Source: Longilinea sp964536805
GTDB taxonomy: Bacteria > Chloroflexota > Anaerolineae > Anaerolineales > Anaerolineaceae
Direction of reading: 5' to 3'
Assembly: GCA_964536805.1 (NCBI GenBank)
Contig: CAZHYQ010000003.1
Location: forward strand, 1 to 64,000
Length of the DNA stretch: 64,000 bases
In this document: one piece after another, positions 52,668 through 61,229 of the stretch
How the letters are laid out: each line of letters starts with the position of its first letter
How positions within the stretch are numbered: the first letter of the stretch is position 1
Translations under genes and position numbers: made by a program
The notes under the pieces: generated by a model
What the model saw: the letters and a program-made list of their open reading frames with translations, nothing else
Told to the model about the DNA's origin: nothing
Database searches by the model: none

Positions 52668-54344
52668 ATGACCTCAACTTTGATTACTCAATGCCTGGAT
52701 TGTGGCTCCTTATCCCCTTTTTCTCTTCTCACCCCCGTTTGCCCAAATTGCGGTTCAGATCTTTTGGAAGGGCGCTACGATTATGAACTGATAGGGAAGA
52801 CTTTACCGGCACAACTTCCAAACCGGCCCTTTACCTTATGGCGCTATCATGAATTGCTCCCCATCAATGACTCTATCGGTGATCTGTCAATGGGTGAGGG
52901 TGGAACGCCAATGTTTCGGGCAGCCAATTTAGGAATGATGCTGGGAAATTCCAATATTTACATCAAAGACGAACGTCAGGAACCGACCGCCTCTTTCAAG
53001 GATCGCCAGGCAGCTGTTTCGATCGCAGCTGTAAAAGAAGCTGGCATCACTGAAATGGCATTGGCATCTACGGGAAATGTCGCCATAAGCTATTCGGCAT
53101 ACGCCGCCAGGGCCGGCATCCGGTTGTGGGTATTTCTAACCAGTCTTGTCCCGGCAGTTAAGATGCGCGAAACGGCAATTTATGGGACTCAGGTCATAAA
53201 AGTCACTGGCTCCTATGATCAAGCGAAAAAGACGGCGGCCGAATTCGCCAGGCAGCGGGGCATTTACCTGGATAAAGGCGCTCTTAGCATTCCCTCGCTT
53301 GAATCGATGAAAACGATTGCTTTCGAAACTGCCGAGCAGCTAACCGCAATGACCGGGTCGCGCTTACCAGGTTCGTCACCCTGGCGAGTTCCAGATTGGT
53401 ATATTCAATCCGTTAGCGGAGGGTTGGGGCCTCTTGGGGTGATCAAAGGATTTGATGAACTCATGCAAATGGGGTTGATCGATCATTTTCCTAAATTCGG
53501 CATATTCCAAGTCGAAGGTTGTGCGCCAATGGTGCACGCCTGGAAACAAAACAAGGACGTCGCGCAACCGGTTGCAGTCCCGCACACATCCATCATTACG
53601 CTCGCAACAGGTGATCCCGGGCGGACTTATTCATTGCTGCGGAAGAAGATCCTGGCAAATTCGGCTGGATCATTTGAAATGATCTCAGATGAAGAAGCCT
53701 ACCGTGCCATGCATCTGTTGGCCAAAATGGAAGGCATATCGGTCGAACCCGCGGCCGCCGTGGCAATTGCAGGCGTCATTAAATTAGTCCGGTCCGGCGA
53801 GATCAAGCCCAACGAAACCGTGGTGATCAATTGCACCGGCCATACCATGCCAATCGAAAGCAGCGTTCTTGGCGAGGGGTGGGCGAAAGATCTCACCCAG
53901 GTAGGTGCAAATGAGCTTGAAGAGAATAAAGAAGAAGGTCTGCTGGCAGCGCTAAGCAAAATCGGCACAGACCGTTTCCGCAGAATTGCGATCGTGGATG
54001 ACAATCCCGACGTGCGCCTCTTGATGCGCCGCATTCTTCAATCCCAGGGAAGCTATACCCTCTTTGAAGCATCAAATGGCCGAGAAGCTGTTGAGCTTGC
54101 AAAGCGCGAACAACCCAATCTCATCATCCTGGATTTGATGATGCCGGAGATGGACGGTTTTGCTGTCATGGACGAGCTAAAAGCCGATGAAAGTACTGCA
54201 ACAATACCGATTGTGGTTGTCACAGCGAAAGAACTGACGGCGGATGAAAAAGAACGTTTACGCGGTCATATCCGATCCTTAATGCAAAAAGGCGATTTTC
54301 TAAGCGATGACCTGATGGATGAAGTCAGGGCATTGCTGGGCTGA
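52668..54344 (+). CDS. Threonine synthase fused to a receiver domain
   Basis: In this 558-residue chain, residues 1-410 are a PLP enzyme of the threonine synthase type. It has an N-terminal zinc-ribbon (Cys 9, 12, 25, 28), the PLP-binding Lys 111 in ASFKDRQAA, ASTGNVAIS and SVSGGLGPLG. It would convert O-phosphohomoserine to threonine. Residues about 443-557 are a full receiver with phosphoacceptor Asp 489 (LDLMMPEMDG) and VVTAKE. Only a short Glu-rich linker joins the two, in one frame without break. The gene follows the hybrid kinase by 28 bases, so its receiver is a natural phosphotransfer target. Confidence 0.88.
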   Translation: MTSTLITQCLDCGSLSPFSLLTPVCPNCGSDLLEGRYDYELIGKTLPAQLPNRPFTLWRYHELLPINDSIGDLSMGEGGTPMFRAANLGMMLGNSNIYIKDERQEPTASFKDRQAAVSIAAVKEAGITEMALASTGNVAISYSAYAARAGIRLWVFLTSLVPAVKMRETAIYGTQVIKVTGSYDQAKKTAAEFARQRGIYLDKGALSIPSLESMKTIAFETAEQLTAMTGSRLPGSSPWRVPDWYIQSVSGGLGPLGVIKGFDELMQMGLIDHFPKFGIFQVEGCAPMVHAWKQNKDVAQPVAVPHTSIITLATGDPGRTYSLLRKKILANSAGSFEMISDEEAYRAMHLLAKMEGISVEPAAAVAIAGVIKLVRSGEIKPNETVVINCTGHTMPIESSVLGEGWAKDLTQVGANELEENKEEGLLAALSKIGTDRFRRIAIVDDNPDVRLLMRRILQSQGSYTLFEASNGREAVELAKREQPNLIILDLMMPEMDGFAVMDELKADESTATIPIVVVTAKELTADEKERLRGHIRSLMQKGDFLSDDLMDEVRALLG

Positions 54345-54386
54345 TCATTCTTATTCGCTGGTGCTAAGAACGGGGACACAAACGGC

Positions 54387-55340
54387 ATGAGCACGGATAA
54401 ACGGGCAAAGGGGATACAAGCTGCATTGGCTTCTGCCATGCTGCTTGGAATCGTGCCCGTTTTTGGAAAACAAGCAATATTGGTAGGGTTCACTCCGTTA
54501 GCGGTGGTTGCCCTGAGAACCAGCATTGCGACAATTCTACTATCCGTTCTCATGCTCATTTACAAACGGCAATTCTTTTACATTTTCCCGGTTGGCTTGT
54601 ATGGTTGCATCCTGGCTGGATTTATCAATGGATTGGGTTCCATCCTTTTTTATACCGCCCTCGGGAGAATCAATGCCGGCATTGGCCAGCTGCTATACTC
54701 GTTCTACCCGCTTTTTGCGGCGGTTTGGCTGCTGCTTGACCGGCAGACCATCACACGCATGACTTTTTTTCGCCTGATGCTTTCATTGCCTGGAGTGGTA
54801 TTGCTGTTAACAACGGGGACAGAAAAGGTAGACATGGTTGGGGCAGGATTGATGATCGGATCAGCAATTTTATACGCTTTGCACCTGATCATAAATCAAC
54901 GCGTTCTATTCGAAGTACCTGCCCCAACTGTGACTTTCTACACCTTGTTGGCAATGGCAGTAACGGTCATTTTGGCTTTCCTTTTATTCAAACCTGCCTT
55001 GCCAACCGCCGCTGCTCCCTGGTGGCCAATCTTAGGAATGGGAATCCTCACCTTCGGGTCAAGGTTAACCTTATTCTATGGAGTCAAGAACCTGGGCGGA
55101 ATGCAGACGGCATTGCTCGGCCTTGGCGAACTCATTGTTACCGTTGCGCTTTCTCATATCTGGCTGGGTGAACAGATGAGCCCCTGGCAATGGGTGGGAG
55201 CCGGGCTATTATGCAGCAGTTTACTTCTGGTCGGGTTTGATCATTACCCTCCAGAAAAACGGCATTCCACCGGTTGGCTATCCTGGCTCAATCCGCCTCA
55301 AATTACAGGCAGCGAGTTTCCTTGGCATCAATCGCCGTGA
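54387..55340 (+). CDS. EamA/RhaT-family transporter (DMT superfamily)
   Basis: The 317-residue membrane protein has ten spans in two EamA repeats (about 15-145 and 155-290), with the usual late GLGELIVTVALSHIWLGEQ and a basic C-terminal tail. Members export amino acids or other metabolites. Lying 42 bases after the threonine synthase fusion it could export threonine or a related amino acid, but that is only a positional guess. Confidence 0.85.
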   Translation: MSTDKRAKGIQAALASAMLLGIVPVFGKQAILVGFTPLAVVALRTSIATILLSVLMLIYKRQFFYIFPVGLYGCILAGFINGLGSILFYTALGRINAGIGQLLYSFYPLFAAVWLLLDRQTITRMTFFRLMLSLPGVVLLLTTGTEKVDMVGAGLMIGSAILYALHLIINQRVLFEVPAPTVTFYTLLAMAVTVILAFLLFKPALPTAAAPWWPILGMGILTFGSRLTLFYGVKNLGGMQTALLGLGELIVTVALSHIWLGEQMSPWQWVGAGLLCSSLLLVGFDHYPPEKRHSTGWLSWLNPPQITGSEFPWHQSP

Positions 55341-55344
55341 TAGG

Positions 55345-56088
55345 CTAGGCTTTCGCTGTCTCGGCTTCAAAAACGTAGCCTGAGCCGCGTACGTTCCGAA
55401 TCCAATCTTGCGCTCCAGGAATGGATTCAAGTTTGCCACGCAACCGCGAAAAGACCGGTCTTAAGATTCGTGCGGCTTCAAATTGATTGGTTTTATAACC
55501 ATGGCTAAAAGTAACCAATTCTGACGGGCTTAAAACGATTCCCGGGGCATCCACAAAGGCATGGAATAATTTAGCTTCAGTTGGCGTCAAGTGAATGGAT
55601 ACTGTGTTCCAAGAAACTACCCGACGGTTGATGTCAATGACTGCATCTTCCCCTATTTTGTATATGGAACGTCTTTCAGTGGCGCTGATATAAACCGCTT
55701 TTGGTTCAGAAACCTGGCCCCGGGCTTCAAGGGCATTTCCGATGCTTTCCAATACCTGCTCTTTTTTAACCGGTTTCACCAGGTAATCATGAACGCGGAA
55801 GCGCAGTGCTTTTATGGCTGAATCCATCGACCCGAAGGCGGTCAAAACAATCACTTTCAGCTCAGGATTTGTACCAAATGAATTTGACAACACATCCAAC
55901 CCGGACATTCCAGGCAGGTTTAAGTCAAGAAGCATTACATCGTAATGATCAGCATTCAGTTCGGCAATCGCCTCCTCACCGCTGCCAACCGTAACAACCT
56001 CATAACCGCCGACTTGTAAAATCCGTTCCAAGGTCATCCTGGCGATTTGCTCATCATCAACCACCAGTACACGTACTTTTTCCATCAT
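55345..56088 (-). CDS. OmpR-family response regulator
   Basis: The 247-residue protein has a receiver domain (about 5-120, phosphoacceptor Asp 55 in LLDLNLPGMSG, switch Thr in VLTAFGS, Lys in LVKPVKK). A winged-helix DNA-binding domain follows (about 140-245, LTPTEAKLFHAF and VRGSGYVFEAE). No kinase gene adjoins it; the hybrid kinase of the neighbouring operon or a remote kinase may be its partner. It is convergent with the EamA gene, with 4 bases between stops. A 7-base inverted repeat lies just upstream. Confidence 0.92.
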   Translation of the reverse strand: MMEKVRVLVVDDEQIARMTLERILQVGGYEVVTVGSGEEAIAELNADHYDVMLLDLNLPGMSGLDVLSNSFGTNPELKVIVLTAFGSMDSAIKALRFRVHDYLVKPVKKEQVLESIGNALEARGQVSEPKAVYISATERRSIYKIGEDAVIDINRRVVSWNTVSIHLTPTEAKLFHAFVDAPGIVLSPSELVTFSHGYKTNQFEAARILRPVFSRLRGKLESIPGAQDWIRNVRGSGYVFEAETAKA

Positions 56089-56106
56089 AGCAATTGTTCC
56101 CCTTTA

Positions 56107-56126
56107 TTCTGTCAATTTAGACAGAA
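56107..56126. promoter_or_regulatory. Inverted repeat upstream of the response regulator
   Basis: TTCTGTC-AATTTA-GACAGAA has perfect 7-base arms, 18 bases before the regulator start codon. It is a candidate operator, perhaps for autoregulation. The rest of 56127-56401 is AT-rich and shows no other convincing signal. Confidence 0.45.
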
Positions 56127-56401
56127 ATTCTTTGAATAAAATACCTCAAACGTATCCCGATGGACCGCTCGAACAACGGTAAATCAGGTTTGAAATCAGG
56201 GCATAAAGAGATTGATTGTTTCGGAAGGATCAGGTTTATTATATGGTCTATTCGCTAACTTTACAACTCTTTCTCTCCTAACATATGCGATAATTCGTTT
56301 GACGTCAATATAAAGTAAAGATCCATGGGGTCCATAATATGAATTGCACTGAATATGTGATGGAAAATGATTAATAATCCATCTCTGACGATTTCTAGAA
56401 A

Positions 56402-57709
56402 ATGATATCCGAGACTGAAGCAGACCTCCAAAACACCAGCGTCATGCAGGGTGAAGCCAAGAGAAATTTTTTTCTGGCCGTTATAAACGGCATCATTTTT
56501 ACCTTTGCGGAAGCTCTGCTTGATCCGACATTGGTGTTGGTCGGCTTTGTCAGCCACCTCACCCAAAATCCAGTATTACTTGGCCTGGTATTGCCAATCC
56601 GCGATGGATCCTGGGCGCTGCCGCAATTATGGGTATCAGGCTTTTTACAAAACAGGCCGTTAAAAATTCGGGTGTACCAACAAATGTCCACACTGCGTAT
56701 TGCGGCCTGGTTTATGCTGGCGCTGAGCATGGGCTTGATCCGAAGCCCGAATTGGATGCTAATCGCTTTTTTTATCAGCTTTTCGGCTGCTTCTCTGGCC
56801 AGCGGAATTGGCGGGTTGCCGTTTCTGGAGGTAGTGAGCAAAACGATCCCGCCTCAACGCCGCGGTGAAATGTTTGCCTGGCGCTTGGGCGCTGGCGGTC
56901 TATTGGGAATCGGAGGAAGTTTTATTGTGCGCTGGTTACTTTCCAAATCCAGCCCTTTTTCTTTTCCGGATAATTACGCAACCTTGGCCTTTGGATATTT
57001 CTTTTTTGCATCCATGTCCCTATTGTTGTTCAATCAAATCAGGGAAGAACCGGATGAGCATCCTATTCCCCGCAGGAAAATTGGTGCACAAATTCGCATT
57101 GCCATAGCCGTTCTGCGTTTAAATTCCAATTACCGCCATTTGGTGACCACCCAGGCCCTGATGATCTTGTCGACGATGGCGATACCTTTTTATGCCATTT
57201 TTGCCCAAAAGGAATTTCAGGTTAGCCCGCAATGGGTAGGAACTTACTTGGGCGTGCTAATGGTTTCCAATCTACTTTCGAATATCATCCTCGGGCGGAT
57301 TTCAAAAAAGACCGATAATCAGAAAGTCATGCAACTGGCTGCCACAGCAGGGATAGGAATGATCCTGGTTATATTGTTACTCTTCATTTTTGGGAAGATA
57401 CTTCATATAACACCCATTATGGCGGCCATTTGGCTAATTCCGTCTTTTTTTCTATCCGGCATGCGTGGTACTGGGTTTGGAATTGCCTCCTCTAGTTTGT
57501 TATTAAACCTGGCTGAGCCGGATGAACGTTCCTTGATGATTGGTTTCACCCAATTCCTGATGGGGATCATTATTCTAACAACAAGCGTTTCTGGCTTTCT
57601 GATCAAGTATCTTGGATTTACGCCATTGGTTGTGATCACTTTGCTCACACAAATCAGTGCCTGGGTTTTCTCTCGTAAATTACAGGATAAAACAAGTACA
57701 ACATTCTGA
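56402..57709 (+). CDS. MFS transporter, paralogue of the one at 24235
   Basis: The 435-residue protein has about 12 spans. The middle loop reads QIREEPDEHPIPRRK, and the second half has LGRISKKTDNQK, matching the layout of the MFS protein at 24235-25494. Probably an efflux-type or sugar-type permease; the substrate cannot be told. No ribosome binding site is evident before ATG 56402; a second in-frame ATG lies 14 codons later. Confidence 0.8.
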   Translation: MISETEADLQNTSVMQGEAKRNFFLAVINGIIFTFAEALLDPTLVLVGFVSHLTQNPVLLGLVLPIRDGSWALPQLWVSGFLQNRPLKIRVYQQMSTLRIAAWFMLALSMGLIRSPNWMLIAFFISFSAASLASGIGGLPFLEVVSKTIPPQRRGEMFAWRLGAGGLLGIGGSFIVRWLLSKSSPFSFPDNYATLAFGYFFFASMSLLLFNQIREEPDEHPIPRRKIGAQIRIAIAVLRLNSNYRHLVTTQALMILSTMAIPFYAIFAQKEFQVSPQWVGTYLGVLMVSNLLSNIILGRISKKTDNQKVMQLAATAGIGMILVILLLFIFGKILHITPIMAAIWLIPSFFLSGMRGTGFGIASSSLLLNLAEPDERSLMIGFTQFLMGIIILTTSVSGFLIKYLGFTPLVVITLLTQISAWVFSRKLQDKTSTTF

Positions 57710-57782
57710 TGGTTACGGGTTGAGGTCTTAACCGTCTACTAATAAAATAAAATCATCCCTTAATGAGGACAACAGCCGTAAA

Positions 57783-58202
57783 GGAAAAAAACCAGGGTTT
57801 AACCGAGGTGTCATATGATCAGGGTGGGTGATGGGTTTTGATCCCATCATCCCCTGGTGGCGACAACAGCCGTACAAAGCAAAAACCCCGGGTTTTCCCG
57901 AGGTCTCTTAAAATCAACGTGGGTGACGGGTTTTGATCCCATCATCCCCTGGCGGGGACAACAGCCGCAAAAAGCAAAAACCCCGGAATAAACCGAGGTT
58001 TCTTTATATAAGGATGGGTGATGGGTTTTGATCCCATCATCCCCTGGCGGGGACAACAGCCGTACAAAGCAAAAACCCCGGTTTTTCCCGAGGTCTCTTA
58101 AAATCAACGTGGGTGACGGGTTTTGATGCCATCATCCCCTGGCGGGGACAACAGCCGTACAAAGCAAAAACCCCGGGTTTTCCCGAGGTTTCTTAATATC
58201 AG
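57783..58202 (-). repeat. Tandem array of tRNA-His 3'-end remnants plus terminator hairpins, about 95-bp period
   Basis: Directly downstream of tRNA-His (minus strand) a unit of about 95 bp recurs with high identity. Each unit has a terminator (CCTCGGG...CCCGGGGTTTTT on the minus strand), a spacer with GGCTGTTGTCCCCGCCAGGGG, and a copy resembling the tRNA-His T arm and acceptor 3' strand (GATGGGATCAAAACCCATCACCCAC in two pieces: stem GATGGG/CCCATC, loop ATCAAAA). Remnants start near 57822, 57919, 58012 and 58109; terminators lie near 57783, 57880, 57975, 58070 and 58165. The last copy is the most degenerate. The array fills the gap between the MFS gene and tRNA-His. Confidence 0.8.
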
Positions 58203-58275
58203 GGTGGGTGATGGGTTTCGAACCCACAACATCCACATCCACAGTGTGGCGCTCTGCCGTTGAGCTACACCCACC
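58203..58275 (-). tRNA. tRNA-His(GTG)
   Basis: The cloverleaf is complete on the minus strand. The acceptor pairs GTGGGTG with CACCCAC plus an extra 5' G (position -1), a tRNA-His identity element. The D arm is GCTCAACGGCAGAGC, the anticodon arm CCACA/CTGTGGA/TGTGG with anticodon GTG, and the T loop TTCGAAA. The discriminator is C. It lies 18 bases after hisS in the same direction. Confidence 0.95.
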
Positions 58276-58293
58276 ACGACGCGCTGGATTGTA

Positions 58294-59577
58294 TCATAAG
58301 TCTGGGGGATTTTCAAGAAATCCTTGAATGGCCTCAGCAACCTCAGGCTGCAAAACGGTTGCCTGGGTATGGCGGACCAAATCCTTTACAGTTGCACTAT
58401 TCTCAGCCGCTTCATCCGGTCCGACGATAATCACAAATCGGACACCAATTCGGTCAGCATATTTGAGTTGTTTTTGGAGCTTGACCGGATCAGGATAACA
58501 CAACGTTTTAATACCTGATTTCCGCAAGGTGTCTGCCAGAGCAAATGAAATTGGCAGCAATTGTGAATCAAAAACCGTGACCATGGCTTTGGCCGGGCAA
58601 CTTGCGAATTCGGGCAAACAGGCATATTTCTTCAGCACCAGTCCTGCCATCACGTCGCCCATGGCAAATCCCACCCCGGGGAGTGGATCTCCTCCAACGT
58701 CACCCACTAAATTGTCGTAGTGGCCACCGCCCAGAATGGAACGCCCCTCCCGGTCCATGTCCTTTGCCTCAAAAACCGTTCCGGTGTAATAATCCAGACC
58801 GCGAATGATTTTCGGATCGAAGCTGACGTATTCTGCCATCCCCATTTGATCAAGAATGTCAAACAGCCTCACAAGATCCGGCGATTTCTTCCAAAGTTCA
58901 GGCTCCTCCATTATTGTCCGGATGCCATCAAATTGGGTTTCAGTCAAACCAAGTTCCAAAGCATAGGCTTTCCAATCCTCGGAGCTCAACTTTTCCCGCC
59001 GGTCAATTAAACGGAACACGCCTGCTTTCGCTTCAGGTGAAATTCCCAGGTTCTGCAATTCGGCATCCATCAATCTGCGGTTATTCACCAGGATTCGTAC
59101 CTGGGACGGTTTTAATCCCACCTGTTGAAAGAATCGGACACAGACAGCGATTAATTCAGCATCCGCTTCTACAGAGGATGCGCCAATTAAATCGATGTTC
59201 CACTGAAAAAACTCGCGGGTTCGGCCTTTTTGTGGCCGTTCGTAACGCCAAAAGGGACCAAATGACCACCAACGCAATGGATATGTCAACTCATTTTGCT
59301 TCTGAGCCACCATCCGCGCCAATGATGGTGTCAATTCAGGACGCAAGGTAACCCAACCGCCGCCTCGATCTTCAAAAACGAAAGCTTGTTCCTTGACCAG
59401 TTCTTCGCCGGATTTCGCCGCATAGAGATCGATCTTCTCAATAAACGGGCCATCGTATTCCTGGTAACCAAAGGATTCTGAAACCTCTTTTAAAGTTGAA
59501 TACAGCCAGGAACGAAGAGCCATTTCCTCAGGATAAAAATCCCGTGTACCCTTTACGGATTGAATAATTGACTTCAT
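58294..59577 (-). CDS. hisS: Histidyl-tRNA synthetase
   Basis: The 427-residue class II synthetase has KGTRDFYPEE (motif 1 region), LRPELTPSLAR, the motif 2 region with RYERPQKGRTREFFQW, the histidine-binding stretch IIRGLDYYTGTVFE, and motif 3 GVGFAMGDVMAG. A C-terminal anticodon-binding domain follows. The ATG at 59577 has AAGGA seven bases upstream; a longer frame to 59610 adds non-family residues. Its cognate tRNA is the next gene. Confidence 0.96.
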   Translation of the reverse strand: MKSIIQSVKGTRDFYPEEMALRSWLYSTLKEVSESFGYQEYDGPFIEKIDLYAAKSGEELVKEQAFVFEDRGGGWVTLRPELTPSLARMVAQKQNELTYPLRWWSFGPFWRYERPQKGRTREFFQWNIDLIGASSVEADAELIAVCVRFFQQVGLKPSQVRILVNNRRLMDAELQNLGISPEAKAGVFRLIDRREKLSSEDWKAYALELGLTETQFDGIRTIMEEPELWKKSPDLVRLFDILDQMGMAEYVSFDPKIIRGLDYYTGTVFEAKDMDREGRSILGGGHYDNLVGDVGGDPLPGVGFAMGDVMAGLVLKKYACLPEFASCPAKAMVTVFDSQLLPISFALADTLRKSGIKTLCYPDPVKLQKQLKYADRIGVRFVIIVGPDEAAENSATVKDLVRHTQATVLQPEVAEAIQGFLENPPDL

Positions 59578-59729
59578 ATGCCATCCTTGATAACGCAACA
59601 ATGGAAACATTTTAACATAAACGCGTATTAATCATCCCATCGGAAATGTATGACAATAAATCCGGAGAAGTGGACTTTTTCCACTATTAAATATATTTAT
59701 TTTTCTTATCATGATTTATGAGGATGTTC

Positions 59730-59758
59730 ATCACATTTCATATGTGTGATTTTTCACA
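59730..59758. promoter_or_regulatory. Overlapping TCACA/TGTGA inverted repeats upstream of the hydrogenase-type operon
   Basis: ATCACA (59730-59735), TGTGAT (59745-59750) and TCACA (59754-59758) form two nested inverted repeats sharing the middle arm. The second overlaps a possible -35 (TTTTCA, 59751-59756), 16 bases before TATAGT (59773-59778). TTGTGA-type half-sites are used by Rex and CRP/FNR regulators, and Rex control would fit a redox operon. The spacing is not canonical for either. Confidence 0.45.
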
Positions 59759-59824
59759 AAAAGTACCGCCTTTATAGTAAAATGATAAGGATTTAGATAA
59801 ACCAGATCAAGGCGTCAGGTGACC

Positions 59825-60208
59825 ATGAAAGTTAGCGAACTGATTGAACTTATCGATGGCAAGTTGCTTACGAATACTTCGGAATTAACGCAGGAGATTA
59901 AAGGTGGATGCGGGGCTGATTTGATGAGCGATGTTTTAGCCTCAATTCAACCTGAGGCTGTACTGTTGACAGGCTTGTGCAATCCACAGGTCGTTCGCAC
60001 ATCACAGATGGCAGATGTGGCCGCCATCATTTTGGTCCGGGGAAAATGTCCGCCCAAAGAAACAATCGATTTGGCGAATGCCGAGTCAATTCCGATCATT
60101 TCGTCGCCGTTCGGTATGTTTGAACTTTGTGGAAGGTTATATCAAGCCGGCATGCCCAGCCTGGAATTGCCAATGGATTGTGAAGGTTACCAGTGTGACT
60201 GCGAGTAA
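59825..60208 (+). CDS. DRTGG-domain protein with C-terminal cysteine cluster
   Basis: The 127-residue protein is a small alpha/beta DRTGG-type domain, the fold also found beside CBS domains and in HPr kinase N-termini. It carries VLLTGLCNPQVVRTSQMADVAA in two strands and PIISSPFGMFELCGRL. It ends with three cysteines (DCEGYQCDCE) that could bind metal, absent from its paralogue at 61230. It is the first gene of an operon whose content matches those encoding multimeric NADH-linked hydrogenases. ATG 59825 is supported by AGGTG upstream. Confidence 0.75.
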   Translation: MKVSELIELIDGKLLTNTSELTQEIKGGCGADLMSDVLASIQPEAVLLTGLCNPQVVRTSQMADVAAIILVRGKCPPKETIDLANAESIPIISSPFGMFELCGRLYQAGMPSLELPMDCEGYQCDCE

Positions 60209-60226
60209 GCATCGCCGCAGGAAATC

Positions 60227-61219
60227 ATGACGGATAACAATTCGAAAAGTTCTCGAATAATGACCGACCAGATGGCCGAGTACATCTCGCGCGTCGAAGA
60301 ACTTGCGTATGAGCTAAAAGTCCGCGAAGCAATGGGGGCGAATCCGAAGACTGTGCGCGCGGAAATGACCATGCGCGAGTGCCTCGATTTGTTTCGGCAA
60401 GCTCGCATCTCAGGCGCACCGGTCATTTCTGATTCAAAAAAAGTCATTGGAATCCTAAGCATTGAAGATTTAATCCTGTGCATGCGGGATAACCAGTTGG
60501 ACGCCAAAGTCAATCAATACATGACCAAAGACGTCCTACTGATCAAAGACATTGACCCGTTGGTGGATGCATTAAAAATCTTTGTAAATAAAAATGTCGG
60601 CCGGCTGCCCGTTTTGGATACCGAAGGAAATCTTGTTGGTATTCTGACCAAAGGCGATATTACCCGCGGCCTGCTAAAAGCACTGCAGCAGGATTATCAC
60701 ACTGAAGAAGTCAGGCGTTACCGGGCAAGCCACCTTTTTGAAGACATCGAATCTGACCGTACCAGCTTGATCTTACGTTACAACATAAAAGCTGGCGATT
60801 TTAAGAGCGGAGGAGCAGCCTCCAGCAATATAAAACGCGCACTGCTGCGGCTGGGCGCAAACCCGCAAATTGCCAGAAGGACCGGCATTGCGGTTTATGA
60901 AGCAGAGATGAATTTGATCATTCACACTACCGAAGGCGGCGTAATCCGCGTGGAGATCGAACCGCACCAAATTTCAATTGACGCGTACGATTACGGCCCT
61001 GGTATCAAGGATATCGAAAAGGCAATGCGGCCGGGTTATTCCACGGCTACCGAAAAAATCCGTGAACTTGGGTTTGGCGCTGGGATGGGATTGATCAACA
61101 TTGCCCGTTGTGTCGATCAAATGTCGCTTGAATCAACCGTTGGCAAAGGAACCCGTCTGCGCATGAAGATACTTTTAGAGGAAAAGAAATCCTTTACCGA
61201 GGGTCATACCACTGAATAG
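60227..61219 (+). CDS. CBS-pair protein with HATPase (RsbW-like) domain
   Basis: In this 330-residue protein, two CBS motifs span about 35-155 (GAPVISDSKKVIGILSIED, GRLPVLDTEGNLVGILTKGD). A GHKL ATPase domain follows at about 180-315 (AVYEAEMNLIIHT, YDYGPGIKDIEKA, GFGAGMGLINIARCVDQM). CBS pairs sense adenylates; the ATPase domain resembles anti-sigma-factor kinases. It probably regulates the hydrogenase-type operon by energy state. Such genes are known from comparable clusters in Thermotoga and Clostridia. Overlaps none; gaps are 18 and 10 bases. Confidence 0.82.
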   Translation: MTDNNSKSSRIMTDQMAEYISRVEELAYELKVREAMGANPKTVRAEMTMRECLDLFRQARISGAPVISDSKKVIGILSIEDLILCMRDNQLDAKVNQYMTKDVLLIKDIDPLVDALKIFVNKNVGRLPVLDTEGNLVGILTKGDITRGLLKALQQDYHTEEVRRYRASHLFEDIESDRTSLILRYNIKAGDFKSGGAASSNIKRALLRLGANPQIARRTGIAVYEAEMNLIIHTTEGGVIRVEIEPHQISIDAYDYGPGIKDIEKAMRPGYSTATEKIRELGFGAGMGLINIARCVDQMSLESTVGKGTRLRMKILLEEKKSFTEGHTTE

Positions 61220-61229
61220 AGAGACAACC

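Noticed and set aside
52668..54344. Threonine synthase and receiver as two genes merged by a sequencing error
   Set aside because: The frame is continuous, with no ribosome binding site or start near the junction, and the neighbouring operon supplies a matching kinase.
57847..58107. 86-residue minus-strand frame across the array
   Set aside because: It is the translation of two repeat units, containing terminators and tRNA remnants, with no ribosome binding site.
57783..58202. CRISPR-like array of regular repeats
   Set aside because: The period is about 95 bp with no unique spacers. The units contain tRNA-His remnants and terminator hairpins, and no cas genes lie nearby.
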